Source: Mycolicibacterium sp. (GTDB taxonomy: Bacteria; Actinomycetota; Actinomycetes; Mycobacteriales; Mycobacteriaceae). From it: a DNA stretch of 64,000 bases. The notes under the pieces are model-generated. The model saw nothing but the letters and a program-made list of their open reading frames with translations. It ran no database searches and was not told where the DNA came from. A program made the position numbers and the translations under genes. Shown here piece after piece: positions 12,114 to 22,013 of the stretch. The stretch lies in assembly GCF_016462545.1 (NCBI RefSeq), contig NZ_JAEMTA010000014.1:1-64000 (forward strand), given 5' to 3'. Within the stretch, counting starts at the first letter, position 1. Each line of letters begins with the position of its first letter.

Positions 12114-13331
12114 ATGGATGGTGCTGTGTTCGGTTTGGTTCTGGCCGCGGTGCTGGTGATCTTCGCCATCATCGTCGTCGTCAAATCCGTCAAGGTGATT
12201 CCACAGGCCGAGGCTGCGGTCATCGAACGCCTCGGCCGCTACAGCAAGACCGTCTCCGGTCAACTCACGCTGCTGCTCCCGTTCATCGACAAGATCCGCG
12301 CCAGGGTCGACCTCCGAGAGCGGGTCGTCTCGTTCCCCCCGCAGCCCGTGATCACCGAGGACAACCTGACGGTCAACATCGACACCGTCGTCTACTTCCA
12401 GGTCACCAACCCACAGGCCGCCGTCTATCAGATCAGCAACTACATCGTGGGCGTCGAACAGCTCACCACCACGACGCTGCGCAACGTGGTGGGCGGCATG
12501 ACCCTGGAGCAGGCGCTGACCTCGCGCGACCAGATCAACGGTCAGTTGCGCGGCGTGTTGGACGAGGCCACCGGCCGATGGGGACTGCGGGTCGCCCGCG
12601 TGGAGCTCCGCTCCATCGATCCGCCGCCGTCGATCCAGGATTCGATGGAGAAGCAGATGCGCGCCGACCGCGAGAAGCGCGCGATGATCCTGACCGCCGA
12701 GGGCAACCGAGAGGCGTCCATCAAGCAGGCCGAGGGTCAGAAGCAGGCGCAGATCCTGTCCGCCGAGGGCGCCAAGCAGGCCGCGATCCTGGCTGCCGAG
12801 GCCGACCGTCAATCCCGCATGTTGCGCGCTCAGGGTGAACGAGCCGCGTCATACCTGCAGGCACAGGGCCAGGCCAAGGCCATCGAGAAGACGTTCGCGG
12901 CGATCAAGGCCGGCCGACCGACCCCCGAGATGCTGGCCTATCAATATCTGCAGACTCTGCCACTGATGGCCAAGGGCGAGGCGAACAAAGTCTGGCTGGT
13001 GCCCAGCGACTTCGGCACGGCGCTGCAGGGTTTCACCAAGATGCTCGGTGCGCCCGGCGAGGACGGCGTCTTCCGCTACCAACCGTCGCCGGTGGAGGAG
13101 GACCTGCCCAAGCCCGAGGACGACTCCGCCGAGGTGGCCGAGTGGTTCAACACGAAGACCGACCCCGAGATTGCCCAGGCCGTCGCCCAGGCGGTGGCGG
13201 AAGCGCGGACGCCCGTATCGGGTGCCCTCGACGCGCCGCCGCAGTACGCCCCCCTGTCGCAGCAGAGCCAACCACCCGCGACCGACTACACGCAGCCGCA
13301 GGCCCCACGCCACGGCAACCCCGGTCAATGA
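12114..13331 (+). CDS. SPFH/Band 7 (stomatin-like) membrane protein
   Basis: A 405-residue paraslipin/stomatin relative matching Rv1488. One N-terminal membrane anchor (about residues 5-24) is followed by the SPFH domain (VIPQAEAAVIERLGRYSKT, then DLRERVVSFPPQPV). Next comes an Ala/Glu/Gln-rich coiled coil (about 180-260, including KQAEGQKQAQIL) that drives oligomerisation. The C-terminus is Pro/Gln-rich and low in complexity. It probably forms membrane scaffolds with the NfeD-like protein encoded just before. A good AAGGGGAGAAC ribosome-binding site precedes the ATG. The stop overlaps the next ATG (ATGA). Confidence 0.93.
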   Translation: MDGAVFGLVLAAVLVIFAIIVVVKSVKVIPQAEAAVIERLGRYSKTVSGQLTLLLPFIDKIRARVDLRERVVSFPPQPVITEDNLTVNIDTVVYFQVTNPQAAVYQISNYIVGVEQLTTTTLRNVVGGMTLEQALTSRDQINGQLRGVLDEATGRWGLRVARVELRSIDPPPSIQDSMEKQMRADREKRAMILTAEGNREASIKQAEGQKQAQILSAEGAKQAAILAAEADRQSRMLRAQGERAASYLQAQGQAKAIEKTFAAIKAGRPTPEMLAYQYLQTLPLMAKGEANKVWLVPSDFGTALQGFTKMLGAPGEDGVFRYQPSPVEEDLPKPEDDSAEVAEWFNTKTDPEIAQAVAQAVAEARTPVSGALDAPPQYAPLSQQSQPPATDYTQPQAPRHGNPGQ

Positions 13332-13687
13332 CCGCGCTCACCTCGACCCGTACCTACGCCGCTCTGGGCGCGATGCAAGCCGGTGACGCCATCGCCTGCG
13401 GGCTGCGGCTTGCACCCGTCGAGAAGGCGCTCGACGACGTCGGCCTGGCGCAGGAATTACGGCCGCTGCTGCCGATCGTCAAGGGTGCGTCCGCGATCGG
13501 CTTGCTGTCGGTGTACCGGTTCCCGGCCCTGGCCCGCCTCACCACGTTCATGCTGACCGTCTACTTCGTGCTGGCGGTGGCGTTCCACGTCAGGGCCAAG
13601 GACTGGAGCCCGGGACTCGTGGCGGCGACCGCGTTCCTCGGACTGTATGGCGCGCTGACGGTGCAGGGGCCGACCGTCGGGGCGTGA
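13328..13687 (+). CDS. Small membrane protein (Rv1489 type, DoxX-like)
   Basis: A 119-residue protein with about three hydrophobic segments (near 10-28, 50-80 and 92-112), resembling DoxX-like small membrane proteins. It starts at an ATG overlapping the stop of the SPFH gene (ATGA), so it is the third member of the NfeD/SPFH operon. No catalytic motif is recognised. Its last 98 bases overlap the convergent minus-strand TVP38-type gene. Confidence 0.8.
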   Translation: MTALTSTRTYAALGAMQAGDAIACGLRLAPVEKALDDVGLAQELRPLLPIVKGASAIGLLSVYRFPALARLTTFMLTVYFVLAVAFHVRAKDWSPGLVAATAFLGLYGALTVQGPTVGA

Positions 13688-14417
13688 CGGCGGGCTCGGC
13701 AGGGTCCGCATCGGGCGCGGGCGCGCCGTGTCGCCGGTGACTGCGGATCTCGTAGATCAGGCCCGCGACGCCGAGGCTGGCGGTGCACACCGATACCAGG
13801 AAGAACAACGGGCTGACGTTGCCGGTGAGGGCATCACCGAAGATCACGATCGCCGCCGTGCCGGGAAGCAGACCGACGACGGTGGCCAGGGTGTAGGGGA
13901 GCACGCGAATCGCCGAGGCACCCGCGGCATAGTTGAGCACCGAAAACGGCACCGCAGGGATCATCCGCATCGACAGGACGGTCAGCCAACCCCGTTGCTC
14001 CAGTCGCGCATTCAGCGCGTCGACCCTGGGATGCCGAACCAGTCGGTTGAGCTGCCAGCCGACGGCACGCACGAGGAACAACGCGATGACGGCGCTCAGG
14101 GTGCTGGCGACCAGCGCGATTCCGACGCCTACCAGCGGCCCGAAGAGCAGACCCGCGGACAGGGTGAAGGCGGTTCGAGGGAACGGAAACACCGTCACCA
14201 CCACGTGGGCCGCGAGGAAGGCGAGCGGGAACCACGGTCCCACCGAGGTCGCCCAGTCGCGCATCTGGATCGCGGTCGGAAGCGGCACCAGGACGACGAG
14301 TGCGACGAGAATCACAGCAGCGGCCGTCATGGCGATCACGCGCCGACGGGGGACCTGCCGGGCGGCCGCGGCCACGGCGGTGCCGACCCCGCGCAACGTG
14401 CTGACGACGGGCTTCAC
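13590..14417 (-). CDS. TVP38/TMEM64 (DedA-superfamily) membrane protein
   Basis: A 275-residue integral membrane protein in the position of Rv1491c. Five or six membrane segments lie between about residues 25 and 220. The family block FPRTAFTLSAGLLFGPLVG and the SMRMIPAVPFSVLNYAAGAS stretch mark the SNARE-associated/VTT fold. Members are proposed lipid scramblases or transporters; the substrate here is unknown. The C-terminus is a Pro/Arg/Ala-rich tail of about 50 residues, and it is this part that overlaps the convergent small gene by 98 bases, so the tail is the least certain portion. The GTG at 14417 is supported by a TACCCT box 8 bases upstream (14426-14431); a TTG three codons earlier is an alternative. 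Confidence 0.85.
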   Translation of the reverse strand: MKPVVSTLRGVGTAVAAAARQVPRRRVIAMTAAAVILVALVVLVPLPTAIQMRDWATSVGPWFPLAFLAAHVVVTVFPFPRTAFTLSAGLLFGPLVGVGIALVASTLSAVIALFLVRAVGWQLNRLVRHPRVDALNARLEQRGWLTVLSMRMIPAVPFSVLNYAAGASAIRVLPYTLATVVGLLPGTAAIVIFGDALTGNVSPLFFLVSVCTASLGVAGLIYEIRSHRRHGAPAPDADPAEPAVTPRRSAPAPSARHTVRGTRSPPRVPGSSPWP

Positions 14418-14509
14418 GCTTGTCAAGGGTACGTGGCATCGGGCGGTGCCTCCCGCCGACGAGGCCGCCACACCTCCGACCGCGGGGACGAGGCGTGACG
14501 GCGATCATT

Positions 14510-14515
14510 TAGCCT
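14510..14515 (+). promoter_or_regulatory. Putative -10 box for mutA
   Basis: TAGCCT would start transcription near 14522 and give a leader of about 38 bases containing an AGGGAG ribosome-binding site (14549-14554) before the GTG at 14561. Confidence 0.4.
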
Positions 14516-14560
14516 GATGGACGGGTGGTTCGTCACACACGCGACAACAGGGAGATGCCG

Positions 14561-16453
14561 GTGTCCGTAGAGGGGTCCCGTGCCAGCGCCGGCACGATGG
14601 AATCCGACCGTGAAGCCTGGCGCGCCGCAGTAGCGGCCGTAGTGGCGAAGAGCCGCAGGCAGGACCCCGCCGATCTGGGCGCGGAACCCGAACGGCTCCT
14701 CGACTCCCCGACATACGAGGGCTTCCCCGTGCGGCCCCTCTACACCGCGCTCGATGCGCTGCCCGAACCCGCCCTGCCGGGTCAGTGGCCCTTCATCCGA
14801 GGCGGTGACGCGCTGCGCGACGTGCGCTCCGGATGGAAGGTGGCGGAGTCGTTCCCGATCGGTACGGGGTCCGGGGTCTCCGAGGGAAACGAGACGGTGC
14901 TGGCGGCACTGTCGGACGGTGTCAGCGCGCTGGTTCTGCGCGTCGGTGACGGGGAGAGCGCAGCGGCGGGAGGTGCTTCGGGCGGGGTTGCCGTGTCGGA
15001 ACTCGACCGACTGCTCGAGGGCGTCTTCCTCGAGTTGGTGCCGGTAGTCCTGGACGCGGGTGCGGATTACGTCGCGGCCGCCGACGCCGTGCTGGCGCTG
15101 GTGAGCGACCTGGATGAGGACAAGCGCCGCTCGTTGTCGATCGATCTCGGCGCAGACCCACTGACGGCGGCGCTCGTCGACCGCGACGCACCCGGCATCG
15201 AGGAGGTCGTCGCGACGGCGCGCACTGCAGTCGCCTACGACGGCGGCGTACGCGCGATCACCGTCGACGGGTCCACGCTCCACGACCTCGGCGCCAGTGC
15301 CTCGTGGGAGTTGGCCGGTGCGGTCGCCGCCGGGGTGGCTTACCTGCGCCTGCTCGGCGATGGTGGGATCGCCGCGCGCGAGGCGCTCGCGCAGATAGCG
15401 TTCCGCTTCGGCGCGGACGACGATCAATTCATGACCATCGCCAAACTGCGTGCGGCGCGCCAACTCTGGGCCAGGGTCGCCGAGGTGGTAGGGCACCCCG
15501 AGGCGGGGGCGGCAACCATCCACGCGGTGACGTCGCGGCCGATGATGGCGCAGCGAGATCCCTGGGTGAACATGCTGCGCACCACGCTCGGGGCATTCGG
15601 CGCAGGCGTCGGTGGTGCGGATACCGTGCAGGTGCACGAGTTCGACAGTTCGATCGTCGGCGGGTTACCCGGCGTGGCAAGAACTTTCGCGCGACGAATG
15701 GCACGCAACACCCAACTTCTGCTCCTGGAGGAGTCACACCTCGGTCGCGTCCTGGATCCGGGCGGCGGCTCGTGGTTCATCGAGGACCTGACCCGCAGGT
15801 TGGCCGAGCAGGCGTGGAAGCACTTCCAGGATCTCGAGGCCAGGGGAGGATTCGTCGCGGCCCGTGACCACCTGACAGCTCAGATCGCTGAGGTCCGGGC
15901 CAAGCGGAGGGACGACGTCGCACACCGCCGGACCGCGCTCACCGGCGTCAACGAGTACCCGAATCTCGCTGAAGCGCCTCTGCCGCACGCCGATTCGCCC
16001 CCTGCGGTGGACAGGTACGCCTCGGACTTCGAGGCTCTGCGCGACCGCTCCGATGCCTACCTCGCCGAACACCACGCGCGCCCGACGGCGCTCCTGCTGC
16101 CGGTGGGGCCACTCGCCGAGCACAACATCCGCACCACGTTCGCCGCGAACCTGCTGGCCTCCGGCGGAATCGAGACGGTGAACCCGGGCACGGTGGATGC
16201 GGCGGGCGTCGCTCGGGCCGTGTCGGATGCGGGCGGTCCGGTCGCCGTGGTGATCTGCGGTACCGATGCCCGTTACGCCGAGGAGGCCTCCGAGGTCGTG
16301 GCTGCGGCGCATGCCGCCGGAGTCGAGTACGTCTATCTCGCCGGGCCGGAGAAGGCGTTGGGGGAGGCGGCGAGCCGGCCTGACGAATACCTCACAGCGA
16401 AGATCGACGCGATTGCCGCGTTGTCCACACTGCTCACCCGATTGGGGGCCTGA
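14561..16453 (+). CDS. mutA: Methylmalonyl-CoA mutase small subunit
   Basis: A 630-residue beta subunit of the adenosylcobalamin-dependent mutase interconverting succinyl-CoA and methylmalonyl-CoA. It has the mutase TIM-barrel fold ([39 protein letters not shown] block near 395-420) and a C-terminal Rossmann-type domain without the DxHxxG cobalamin motif, as expected for the non-catalytic subunit. The GTG at 14561 is chosen because AGGGAG lies six bases upstream; an ATG at 14555 would sit directly on that site. mutB starts one base after the stop, so the subunits are co-expressed. Confidence 0.94.
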   Translation: MSVEGSRASAGTMESDREAWRAAVAAVVAKSRRQDPADLGAEPERLLDSPTYEGFPVRPLYTALDALPEPALPGQWPFIRGGDALRDVRSGWKVAESFPIGTGSGVSEGNETVLAALSDGVSALVLRVGDGESAAAGGASGGVAVSELDRLLEGVFLELVPVVLDAGADYVAAADAVLALVSDLDEDKRRSLSIDLGADPLTAALVDRDAPGIEEVVATARTAVAYDGGVRAITVDGSTLHDLGASASWELAGAVAAGVAYLRLLGDGGIAAREALAQIAFRFGADDDQFMTIAKLRAARQLWARVAEVVGHPEAGAATIHAVTSRPMMAQRDPWVNMLRTTLGAFGAGVGGADTVQVHEFDSSIVGGLPGVARTFARRMARNTQLLLLEESHLGRVLDPGGGSWFIEDLTRRLAEQAWKHFQDLEARGGFVAARDHLTAQIAEVRAKRRDDVAHRRTALTGVNEYPNLAEAPLPHADSPPAVDRYASDFEALRDRSDAYLAEHHARPTALLLPVGPLAEHNIRTTFAANLLASGGIETVNPGTVDAAGVARAVSDAGGPVAVVICGTDARYAEEASEVVAAAHAAGVEYVYLAGPEKALGEAASRPDEYLTAKIDAIAALSTLLTRLGA

Positions 16454-16454
16454 G

Positions 16455-18785
16455 ATGACTGCAGCCGATGTCGCCGCCGAGGCAGCTGCGCACGCGACAC
16501 CTCGGACGATAGCCAGCTTCGCCGACGTCCCGTTGCAGGGTGAGCGCGAGGGCACTCCCGCGACCGAGTCCGCGGTCGCCGAGCACGTAGCTGCAGCGGC
16601 CGCAGCGCACGGCTACACCGCCGAGCAACTCGACTGGGTCACCCCCGAGGGAATCGACGTCAAACCCGTCTACACCGCCCGCGACCGTGACGCAGCCGCA
16701 GCGAACGGCTACCCGGTGGACAGCTTCCCCGGCGCACCTCCGTTCGTCCGCGGTCCGTACCCGACCATGTACGTCAACCAGCCGTGGACCATCCGTCAGT
16801 ACGCCGGCTTCTCCACCGCCGCGGAGTCCAACGCGTTCTACCGTCGCAACCTCGCCGCCGGCCAGAAGGGCCTTTCCGTCGCGTTCGACCTGGCGACCCA
16901 TCGAGGCTATGACTCCGACCATCCGCGGGTCGCCGGGGACGTCGGCATGGCCGGTGTCGCCATCGACTCGATCCTCGACATGCGCCAGCTCTTCGACGGA
17001 ATCGACCTGTCGTCGGTGTCGGTGTCGATGACCATGAATGGCGCGGTGCTGCCCATCCTGGCGCTCTACGTCGCTGCCGCCGAGGAGCAGGGGGTGCCAC
17101 CGGAGAAGCTCGCCGGGACCATCCAGAACGACATCCTCAAGGAGTTCATGGTCCGCAACACCTACATCTATCCACCGAAGGCGTCGATGCGGATCATCTC
17201 CGACATCTTCGGATACACCAGCGTGAAGATGCCGAAGTACAACTCGATCTCCATCTCCGGCTACCACATCCAGGAGGCCGGTGCGACGGCCGATCTGGAG
17301 TTGGCCTACACACTGGCCGACGGCGTCGAGTACATCAAGGCGGGCCTGGACGCCGGCCTCGACATCGACAAGTTCGCGCCCCGGCTGTCCTTCTTCTGGG
17401 GTATCGGCATGAACTTCTTCATGGAGGTGGCCAAGCTGCGTGCGGGTCGGCTGCTGTGGAGTGAGCTCGTCGCCCAGTTCGACCCCAAGACCGACAAATC
17501 GCTATCGCTGCGCACCCACTCGCAGACCTCGGGATGGTCACTGACGGCGCAGGATCCGTTCAACAACGTCGCGCGCACGTGCATCGAGGCGATGGCCGCG
17601 ACGCAGGGACACACCCAGTCGCTGCATACCAACGCGCTGGACGAGGCGCTCGCGTTGCCCACCGACTTCTCCGCGCGCATTGCCCGCAACACGCAGCTCC
17701 TGCTGCAGCAGGAGTCCGGCACCACCCGCCCCATCGACCCCTGGGGCGGCTCGTACTACGTGGAGTGGCTGACGCATCAGCTCGCCGAGAAGGCCCGCGC
17801 GCACATCGCGGAGGTTGCCGAGCACGGCGGGATGGCCCAGGCCATCGGAGAGGGCATCCCGAAGCTGCGTATCGAGGAGGCGGCGGCGCGCACCCAGGCA
17901 CGCATCGACTCCGGCGCCCAGACGGTGATCGGCATCAACAAGTATCAGGTGGACTCCGATCAGGAGGTCGAGGTCCTCAAGGTCGAGAACAGCCGGGTGC
18001 GCGCCGAGCAGATCGCCAAACTCGAGCAACTGCGCGCCGATCGCGATGAGTCCGCCACCCAGGCCGCCCTTGCGGAGTTGACCCGTGCCGCAGCGGCTTC
18101 CGGCAATGCGGGCGAAGACGGCCTCGGGAACAACCTGATGGCGCTCGCCATCGCCGCCGCGCGCGCGAAGGCCAGCGTCGGGGAGATCTCCGATGCTTTG
18201 GAGAAGGTCTACGGACGCCATCAGGCCGAGATCCGCACCATCGCGGGCGTCTACCGTGACGAGGTGGGGAGAGGCCAGAACGTGCGAAACGTCGCCGCCG
18301 CAACGGAACTGGTCGAGAAGTTCGCCGAGGCAGACGGTCGCAGACCGCGCATCCTGGTGGCCAAGATGGGGCAAGACGGTCACGACCGCGGCCAGAAGGT
18401 GATTGCCACCGCCTTCGCCGACATCGGCTTCGACGTCGACGTCGGCTCGCTGTTCTCCACCCCCGACGAGGTCGCGCGCCAGGCCGCCGACAACGACGTG
18501 CACGTCGTCGGTGTGTCGTCGTTGGCCGCAGGCCACCTGACGTTGGTGCCTGCACTGCGCGATGCGCTGGCAGAAGCGGGCAGGCCCGACATCATGATCG
18601 TCGTCGGCGGAGTGATCCCTCCCGGCGACTTCGACGAGTTGTACTCCGCGGGCGCGACCGCGATCTTCCCGCCCGGCACGGTCATCGCCGACGCGGCGAT
18701 CGGCCTGCTGGAGAAGTTGGCCGAGCGGCTGGGTCACGACCTCGGAGGGCAGGAGCCAACCGACCCGGGAGCAGACCCGAGCTAG
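16455..18785 (+). CDS. mutB: Methylmalonyl-CoA mutase large subunit
   Basis: A 776-residue catalytic alpha subunit. Visible blocks are [26 protein letters not shown] substrate-binding sequence (about 95-115), [12 protein letters not shown] and [19 protein letters not shown]. The C-terminal cobalamin domain has DGHDRG with the cobalt-ligand His643. The reaction is reversible, so the enzyme can consume propionate-derived methylmalonyl-CoA or make it for polyketide synthesis. It sits between mutA and meaB with one- and zero-base gaps. The Mas-type polyketide synthase at 22 kb uses this product. An earlier in-frame extension lies inside mutA and is not used. Confidence 0.97.
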   Translation: MTAADVAAEAAAHATPRTIASFADVPLQGEREGTPATESAVAEHVAAAAAAHGYTAEQLDWVTPEGIDVKPVYTARDRDAAAANGYPVDSFPGAPPFVRGPYPTMYVNQPWTIRQYAGFSTAAESNAFYRRNLAAGQKGLSVAFDLATHRGYDSDHPRVAGDVGMAGVAIDSILDMRQLFDGIDLSSVSVSMTMNGAVLPILALYVAAAEEQGVPPEKLAGTIQNDILKEFMVRNTYIYPPKASMRIISDIFGYTSVKMPKYNSISISGYHIQEAGATADLELAYTLADGVEYIKAGLDAGLDIDKFAPRLSFFWGIGMNFFMEVAKLRAGRLLWSELVAQFDPKTDKSLSLRTHSQTSGWSLTAQDPFNNVARTCIEAMAATQGHTQSLHTNALDEALALPTDFSARIARNTQLLLQQESGTTRPIDPWGGSYYVEWLTHQLAEKARAHIAEVAEHGGMAQAIGEGIPKLRIEEAAARTQARIDSGAQTVIGINKYQVDSDQEVEVLKVENSRVRAEQIAKLEQLRADRDESATQAALAELTRAAAASGNAGEDGLGNNLMALAIAAARAKASVGEISDALEKVYGRHQAEIRTIAGVYRDEVGRGQNVRNVAAATELVEKFAEADGRRPRILVAKMGQDGHDRGQKVIATAFADIGFDVDVGSLFSTPDEVARQAADNDVHVVGVSSLAAGHLTLVPALRDALAEAGRPDIMIVVGGVIPPGDFDELYSAGATAIFPPGTVIADAAIGLLEKLAERLGHDLGGQEPTDPGADPS

Positions 18786-19766
18786 ATGGACCCATTCGAG
18801 CTTGCGTCAGCCATTCGCGGCGGTGATCGCTCCGCGTTGCCACGCGCGATCACGCTGGTCGAGTCGACGCGAGCCGACCATCGTGAGCAGGCTCAGCGGC
18901 TCCTGATGGAGCTGACGACCGATGCGGGCAGCGCGATGCACGTTGGCATCACCGGGGTTCCCGGCGTGGGGAAGTCGACGACCATCGAGGCGCTCGGCAT
19001 GCACCTCATCGAGCAGGGCCACCGCGTTGCGGTGCTGGCCGTCGATCCGTCGTCGACGAGGACCGGTGGATCGATCCTCGGCGACAAGACGCGGATGGCC
19101 CGGCTGGCGGTCCATCCCGACGCGTACATCCGTCCGTCGCCCACGTCGGGGACGTTGGGCGGGGTGGCCAAGGCCACCAGGGAGACGATCGTCCTCCTCG
19201 AGGCCGCGGGGTACGACGTCGTGTTGGTGGAGACGGTCGGCGTCGGACAATCCGAGGTGACCGTCGCCAACATGGTCGACACGTTCGTCTTCCTCACGTT
19301 GGCCCGAACCGGCGATCAGCTGCAGGGGATCAAGAAGGGTGTCCTCGAACTCGCCGACGTCGTCGTGGTGAACAAGGCCGACGGTGCGCACGCCACCGAG
19401 GCCAAGGCCGCGGCACGGGAACTCAGCGGAGCCATTCGGCTGCTCTACCCACGCGAAACGCTGTGGCGGCCACCGGTCCTCACGATGAGCGCCCTGGAGG
19501 GCACGGGGTTGGCCGAGATGTGGGCGACGGTCCTCGAACACCGGCGGGTACTGACCGAAGCGGGCGAGTTCGATGCGCGGCGCAGCAAGCAGCAGGTCGA
19601 CTGGATGTGGTCGATGGTTCGCGACGCCGTGCTGGATCGGGTGACGTCGAACTCCGCGGTCCGAGCCAATCGGCAGGATCTGGAACGCCAAGTGCGCGAA
19701 GGCCGACTCACCCCCGCGTTGGCGGCACGGGAGATCCTCGGCATGGTCCACCAGCTGCCGCAGTAG
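18786..19766 (+). CDS. meaB: Methylmalonyl-CoA mutase G-protein chaperone MeaB
   Basis: A 326-residue SIMIBI-class GTPase that loads and protects the cobalamin cofactor of methylmalonyl-CoA mutase. Walker A is GVPGVGKST (from about residue 57); other motifs are DPSSTRTGGSILGDKTRM, ETVGVGQSE and NKAD. It matches Rv1496 (formerly called ArgK). The ATG follows immediately after the mutB stop, so mutA-mutB-meaB is one operon. The mazEF4 genes that I recall lying near here in M. tuberculosis are absent. Confidence 0.96.
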   Translation: MDPFELASAIRGGDRSALPRAITLVESTRADHREQAQRLLMELTTDAGSAMHVGITGVPGVGKSTTIEALGMHLIEQGHRVAVLAVDPSSTRTGGSILGDKTRMARLAVHPDAYIRPSPTSGTLGGVAKATRETIVLLEAAGYDVVLVETVGVGQSEVTVANMVDTFVFLTLARTGDQLQGIKKGVLELADVVVVNKADGAHATEAKAAARELSGAIRLLYPRETLWRPPVLTMSALEGTGLAEMWATVLEHRRVLTEAGEFDARRSKQQVDWMWSMVRDAVLDRVTSNSAVRANRQDLERQVREGRLTPALAAREILGMVHQLPQ

Positions 19767-19930
19767 CCGCGGGGGGACCGATCGTTGCCACGGTGTCGTG
19801 GGGCGGGTGGACGCTGGGCGGTTCGAGCGGATCAACGACAGTGGCCCGCCACGCTAGGTGGAGCCCAGCCAGCCGATTCGCTAACGGAACGGTAACCGCG
19901 GGTGGTGTTTGCCGGGGGTGCAGGTAAATT

Positions 19931-21232
19931 GTGGCGATTGTGACCCATGCCATACGCGGGGAGCGCAGCGCGGCGCTCCCGTACGAGGCCGATGATCCGG
20001 CCCTACCGCGCGACGTCCATGGCGCGGCGGACCCCAACTTCGCCTGCCTCGTCGGAGCCTTCTCCCGGTTGTTCCCCGGCCGGCGCTTCGGCGGCGGAGC
20101 GCTGGCCGTCTATCTCGACGGTCAGCCGGTGGTCGACGTCTGGACTGGCTGGTCGGACCGCCGGGGCACCAGGCCGTGGACCGCGGATACAGGTGCGATG
20201 GTGTTCTCGGCGACGAAGGGGATGGCCTCCACGGTCATTCATCGGCTCGCCGACCGCGGACTGATCGACTATGACGCCCCGGTCGCGGAGTACTGGTCTG
20301 CCTTTGCCAACAACGGCAAGGCAAACGTCACCGTGCGCGAGCTCATGCGTCACCGCGCCGGGTTGTCGCAGCTGAACGGAGCGAGCAGAGCCGATCTCAT
20401 GGATCACCTGGTCATGGAGGAGCGCATGGCCGCGGCTCCGATGGGCTGGCTGAAGGGGAGACCGTCATACCACGCGCTGACCTACGGCTGGCTGATGTCC
20501 GGTCTGGCGCGCGCGGTCACCGGGTACGGCATGCGAGAACTCTTCCGCTCCGAGCTCGCGGAGCCACTGGGCACCGACGGCATTCACCTCGGTAGACCTC
20601 CCGTCGACGCACCGACCCAACCGGCACGAATCATTGGTCCACAGAGCAGGATTCAGAATCCGGTCTTCAATCTCGTCGCACCGCGCCTTGCCGCCCTGCC
20701 CTTCTCGGGCGGGTTCGGGTCGATGTACTTCCCAGGAATGAAGTCCACTGTGCAGGGCGATATCTCGTTGCTCGACTCCGAGCTACCCTCGGCCAACGGG
20801 GTCGCGACAGCCAGATCGCTGGCCCGCATGTACGGTGCCATCGCCAACGGGGGTCGAATCGACGGGACGCAGTTCCTGTCAGCCGACCTGGTTGCCAAGC
20901 TCCGCGGCAGGCCCAGCCTGCATCCCGACGGCGGACTGTTCATGCCGTTGTCGTTCCACCTTGGCTACCACGGCCTGCCACTGCCCGGCGTGTTGCCGGG
21001 ATTCGGGCACGTCGGGCTCGGCGGTTCCCTGGGCTGGGCCGATCCAGATAGTGGCCTCGCCTTCGGCTTCGTCCACAATCGGCTCTTGACGCCCTTCGTG
21101 GTGAGTGATCAAGCAGGATTCGTCGCGATCGCCGCCCTCATCCGCAGAGGTGTCGCGCAGGCTCGCAAGCGGGGCTTCAGCGCGGTCGCGACGTTCGGTG
21201 CGCCCTACTCCGGGCTCTCCACGGCGGTCTGA
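19931..21232 (+). CDS. lipL: Beta-lactamase-fold esterase LipL
   Basis: A 433-residue class C beta-lactamase-fold serine hydrolase matching M. tuberculosis LipL. The nucleophile motif SxxK is Ser93-Lys96 in FSATKGM, followed by the Tyr-containing block SYHALTYGW and the C-terminal GHVGLGGSLGWADP. These enzymes hydrolyse short-chain esters; the natural lipid is not known. A TAAATT box lies immediately before the GTG at 19931, so translation may instead begin at the in-frame GTG at 19940. No signal peptide is obvious. It is the conserved left border of the variable lipid locus. Confidence 0.9.
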   Translation: MAIVTHAIRGERSAALPYEADDPALPRDVHGAADPNFACLVGAFSRLFPGRRFGGGALAVYLDGQPVVDVWTGWSDRRGTRPWTADTGAMVFSATKGMASTVIHRLADRGLIDYDAPVAEYWSAFANNGKANVTVRELMRHRAGLSQLNGASRADLMDHLVMEERMAAAPMGWLKGRPSYHALTYGWLMSGLARAVTGYGMRELFRSELAEPLGTDGIHLGRPPVDAPTQPARIIGPQSRIQNPVFNLVAPRLAALPFSGGFGSMYFPGMKSTVQGDISLLDSELPSANGVATARSLARMYGAIANGGRIDGTQFLSADLVAKLRGRPSLHPDGGLFMPLSFHLGYHGLPLPGVLPGFGHVGLGGSLGWADPDSGLAFGFVHNRLLTPFVVSDQAGFVAIAALIRRGVAQARKRGFSAVATFGAPYSGLSTAV

Positions 21233-22013
21233 CACTGCCCCGGGGCGGTTTTGTTCACTAATTTTCGCCCAGGCTGTGAGTGAGCCTTGAGAGCGGACAA
21301 CGCCCGTTGTCTGCGCTAAATCGTTGGGAGACAACGGTTTAGCCTGCAGCGTGGCTGTCGGTACGACTTCTTCGCCCCCCGCGTGAAGCTCGAGATTGCC
21401 GTTGTTGCCAGAGTGACGGATGATGATCCCGTCGTTATTGCCGTGAGGATTGCCGGAGGACATCGTGCCGAGAGCTGGAGGCTCCCGCCCCGATCGCAGT
21501 AGGCGGTCCACGGGCCGGCTCCGTTCTGCGCGAACCTTGCTTCGAACCGCCCACCAAGTGCAGGAATGGATAGTCGAGACTGTACGGGACGCCAGTTCGT
21601 CGAATTTCTGACAACGGCGATGGTCGAATTGCGTACAAGCGTCGATTAGTTTGCTTGGAATGTCCTTGGCGAAACATGTGACTGATTGGTGCGGCGTCGC
21701 TACACATCGCCATTCATGGTGTTTCCGCAGCGTATGCAGCTAAACCACGTTGTTGGGACGAATAGGTAGCTGTCGGTGTAGTGTCCCGACCGAAGAATCT
21801 TGAAGTTGAAAGGGCGGTAAAGGATTTGCGGAAATTTTCATACTAACGGTTCGTACTAAAAGTTCGTTTTCGCGGTTCGGAACCCCTAGCAATAAACGAC
21901 TGTCGACGCAAACTGAAAGGACGAGAAGCTGATTCGTAGCGTCGCAGTGTGGAGATTTTCTTGCATCACAACCGGGTCGGGGCCTGGAGCTTTCGTGGGA
22001 GAGGGTGAAGTAA
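21233..22013 (+). other. 781-base intergenic region upstream of the polyketide synthase
   Basis: No convincing gene. It contains a strong hairpin (21311-21349). From about 21600 it is noticeably richer in A/T than the flanking genes, consistent with a promoter region. A GGGAGAGGG ribosome-binding stretch lies just before the synthase GTG at 22014. On the minus strand 21353-21463 reads as a short Gly/Asn-rich peptide, probably a relic or chance. Confidence 0.6.
21311..21349 (+). terminator. Strong hairpin after lipL, possible terminator
   Basis: GCTAAATCGTT (21315-21325) pairs with AACGGTTTAGC (21333-21343) around a 7-base loop, with one G-U pair. After a two-base bulge the stem continues as CTGC/GCAG (21311-21314 with 21346-21349). 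There is no U tract, but mycobacterial terminators often lack one. It begins 79 bases after the lipL stop. Confidence 0.45.
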
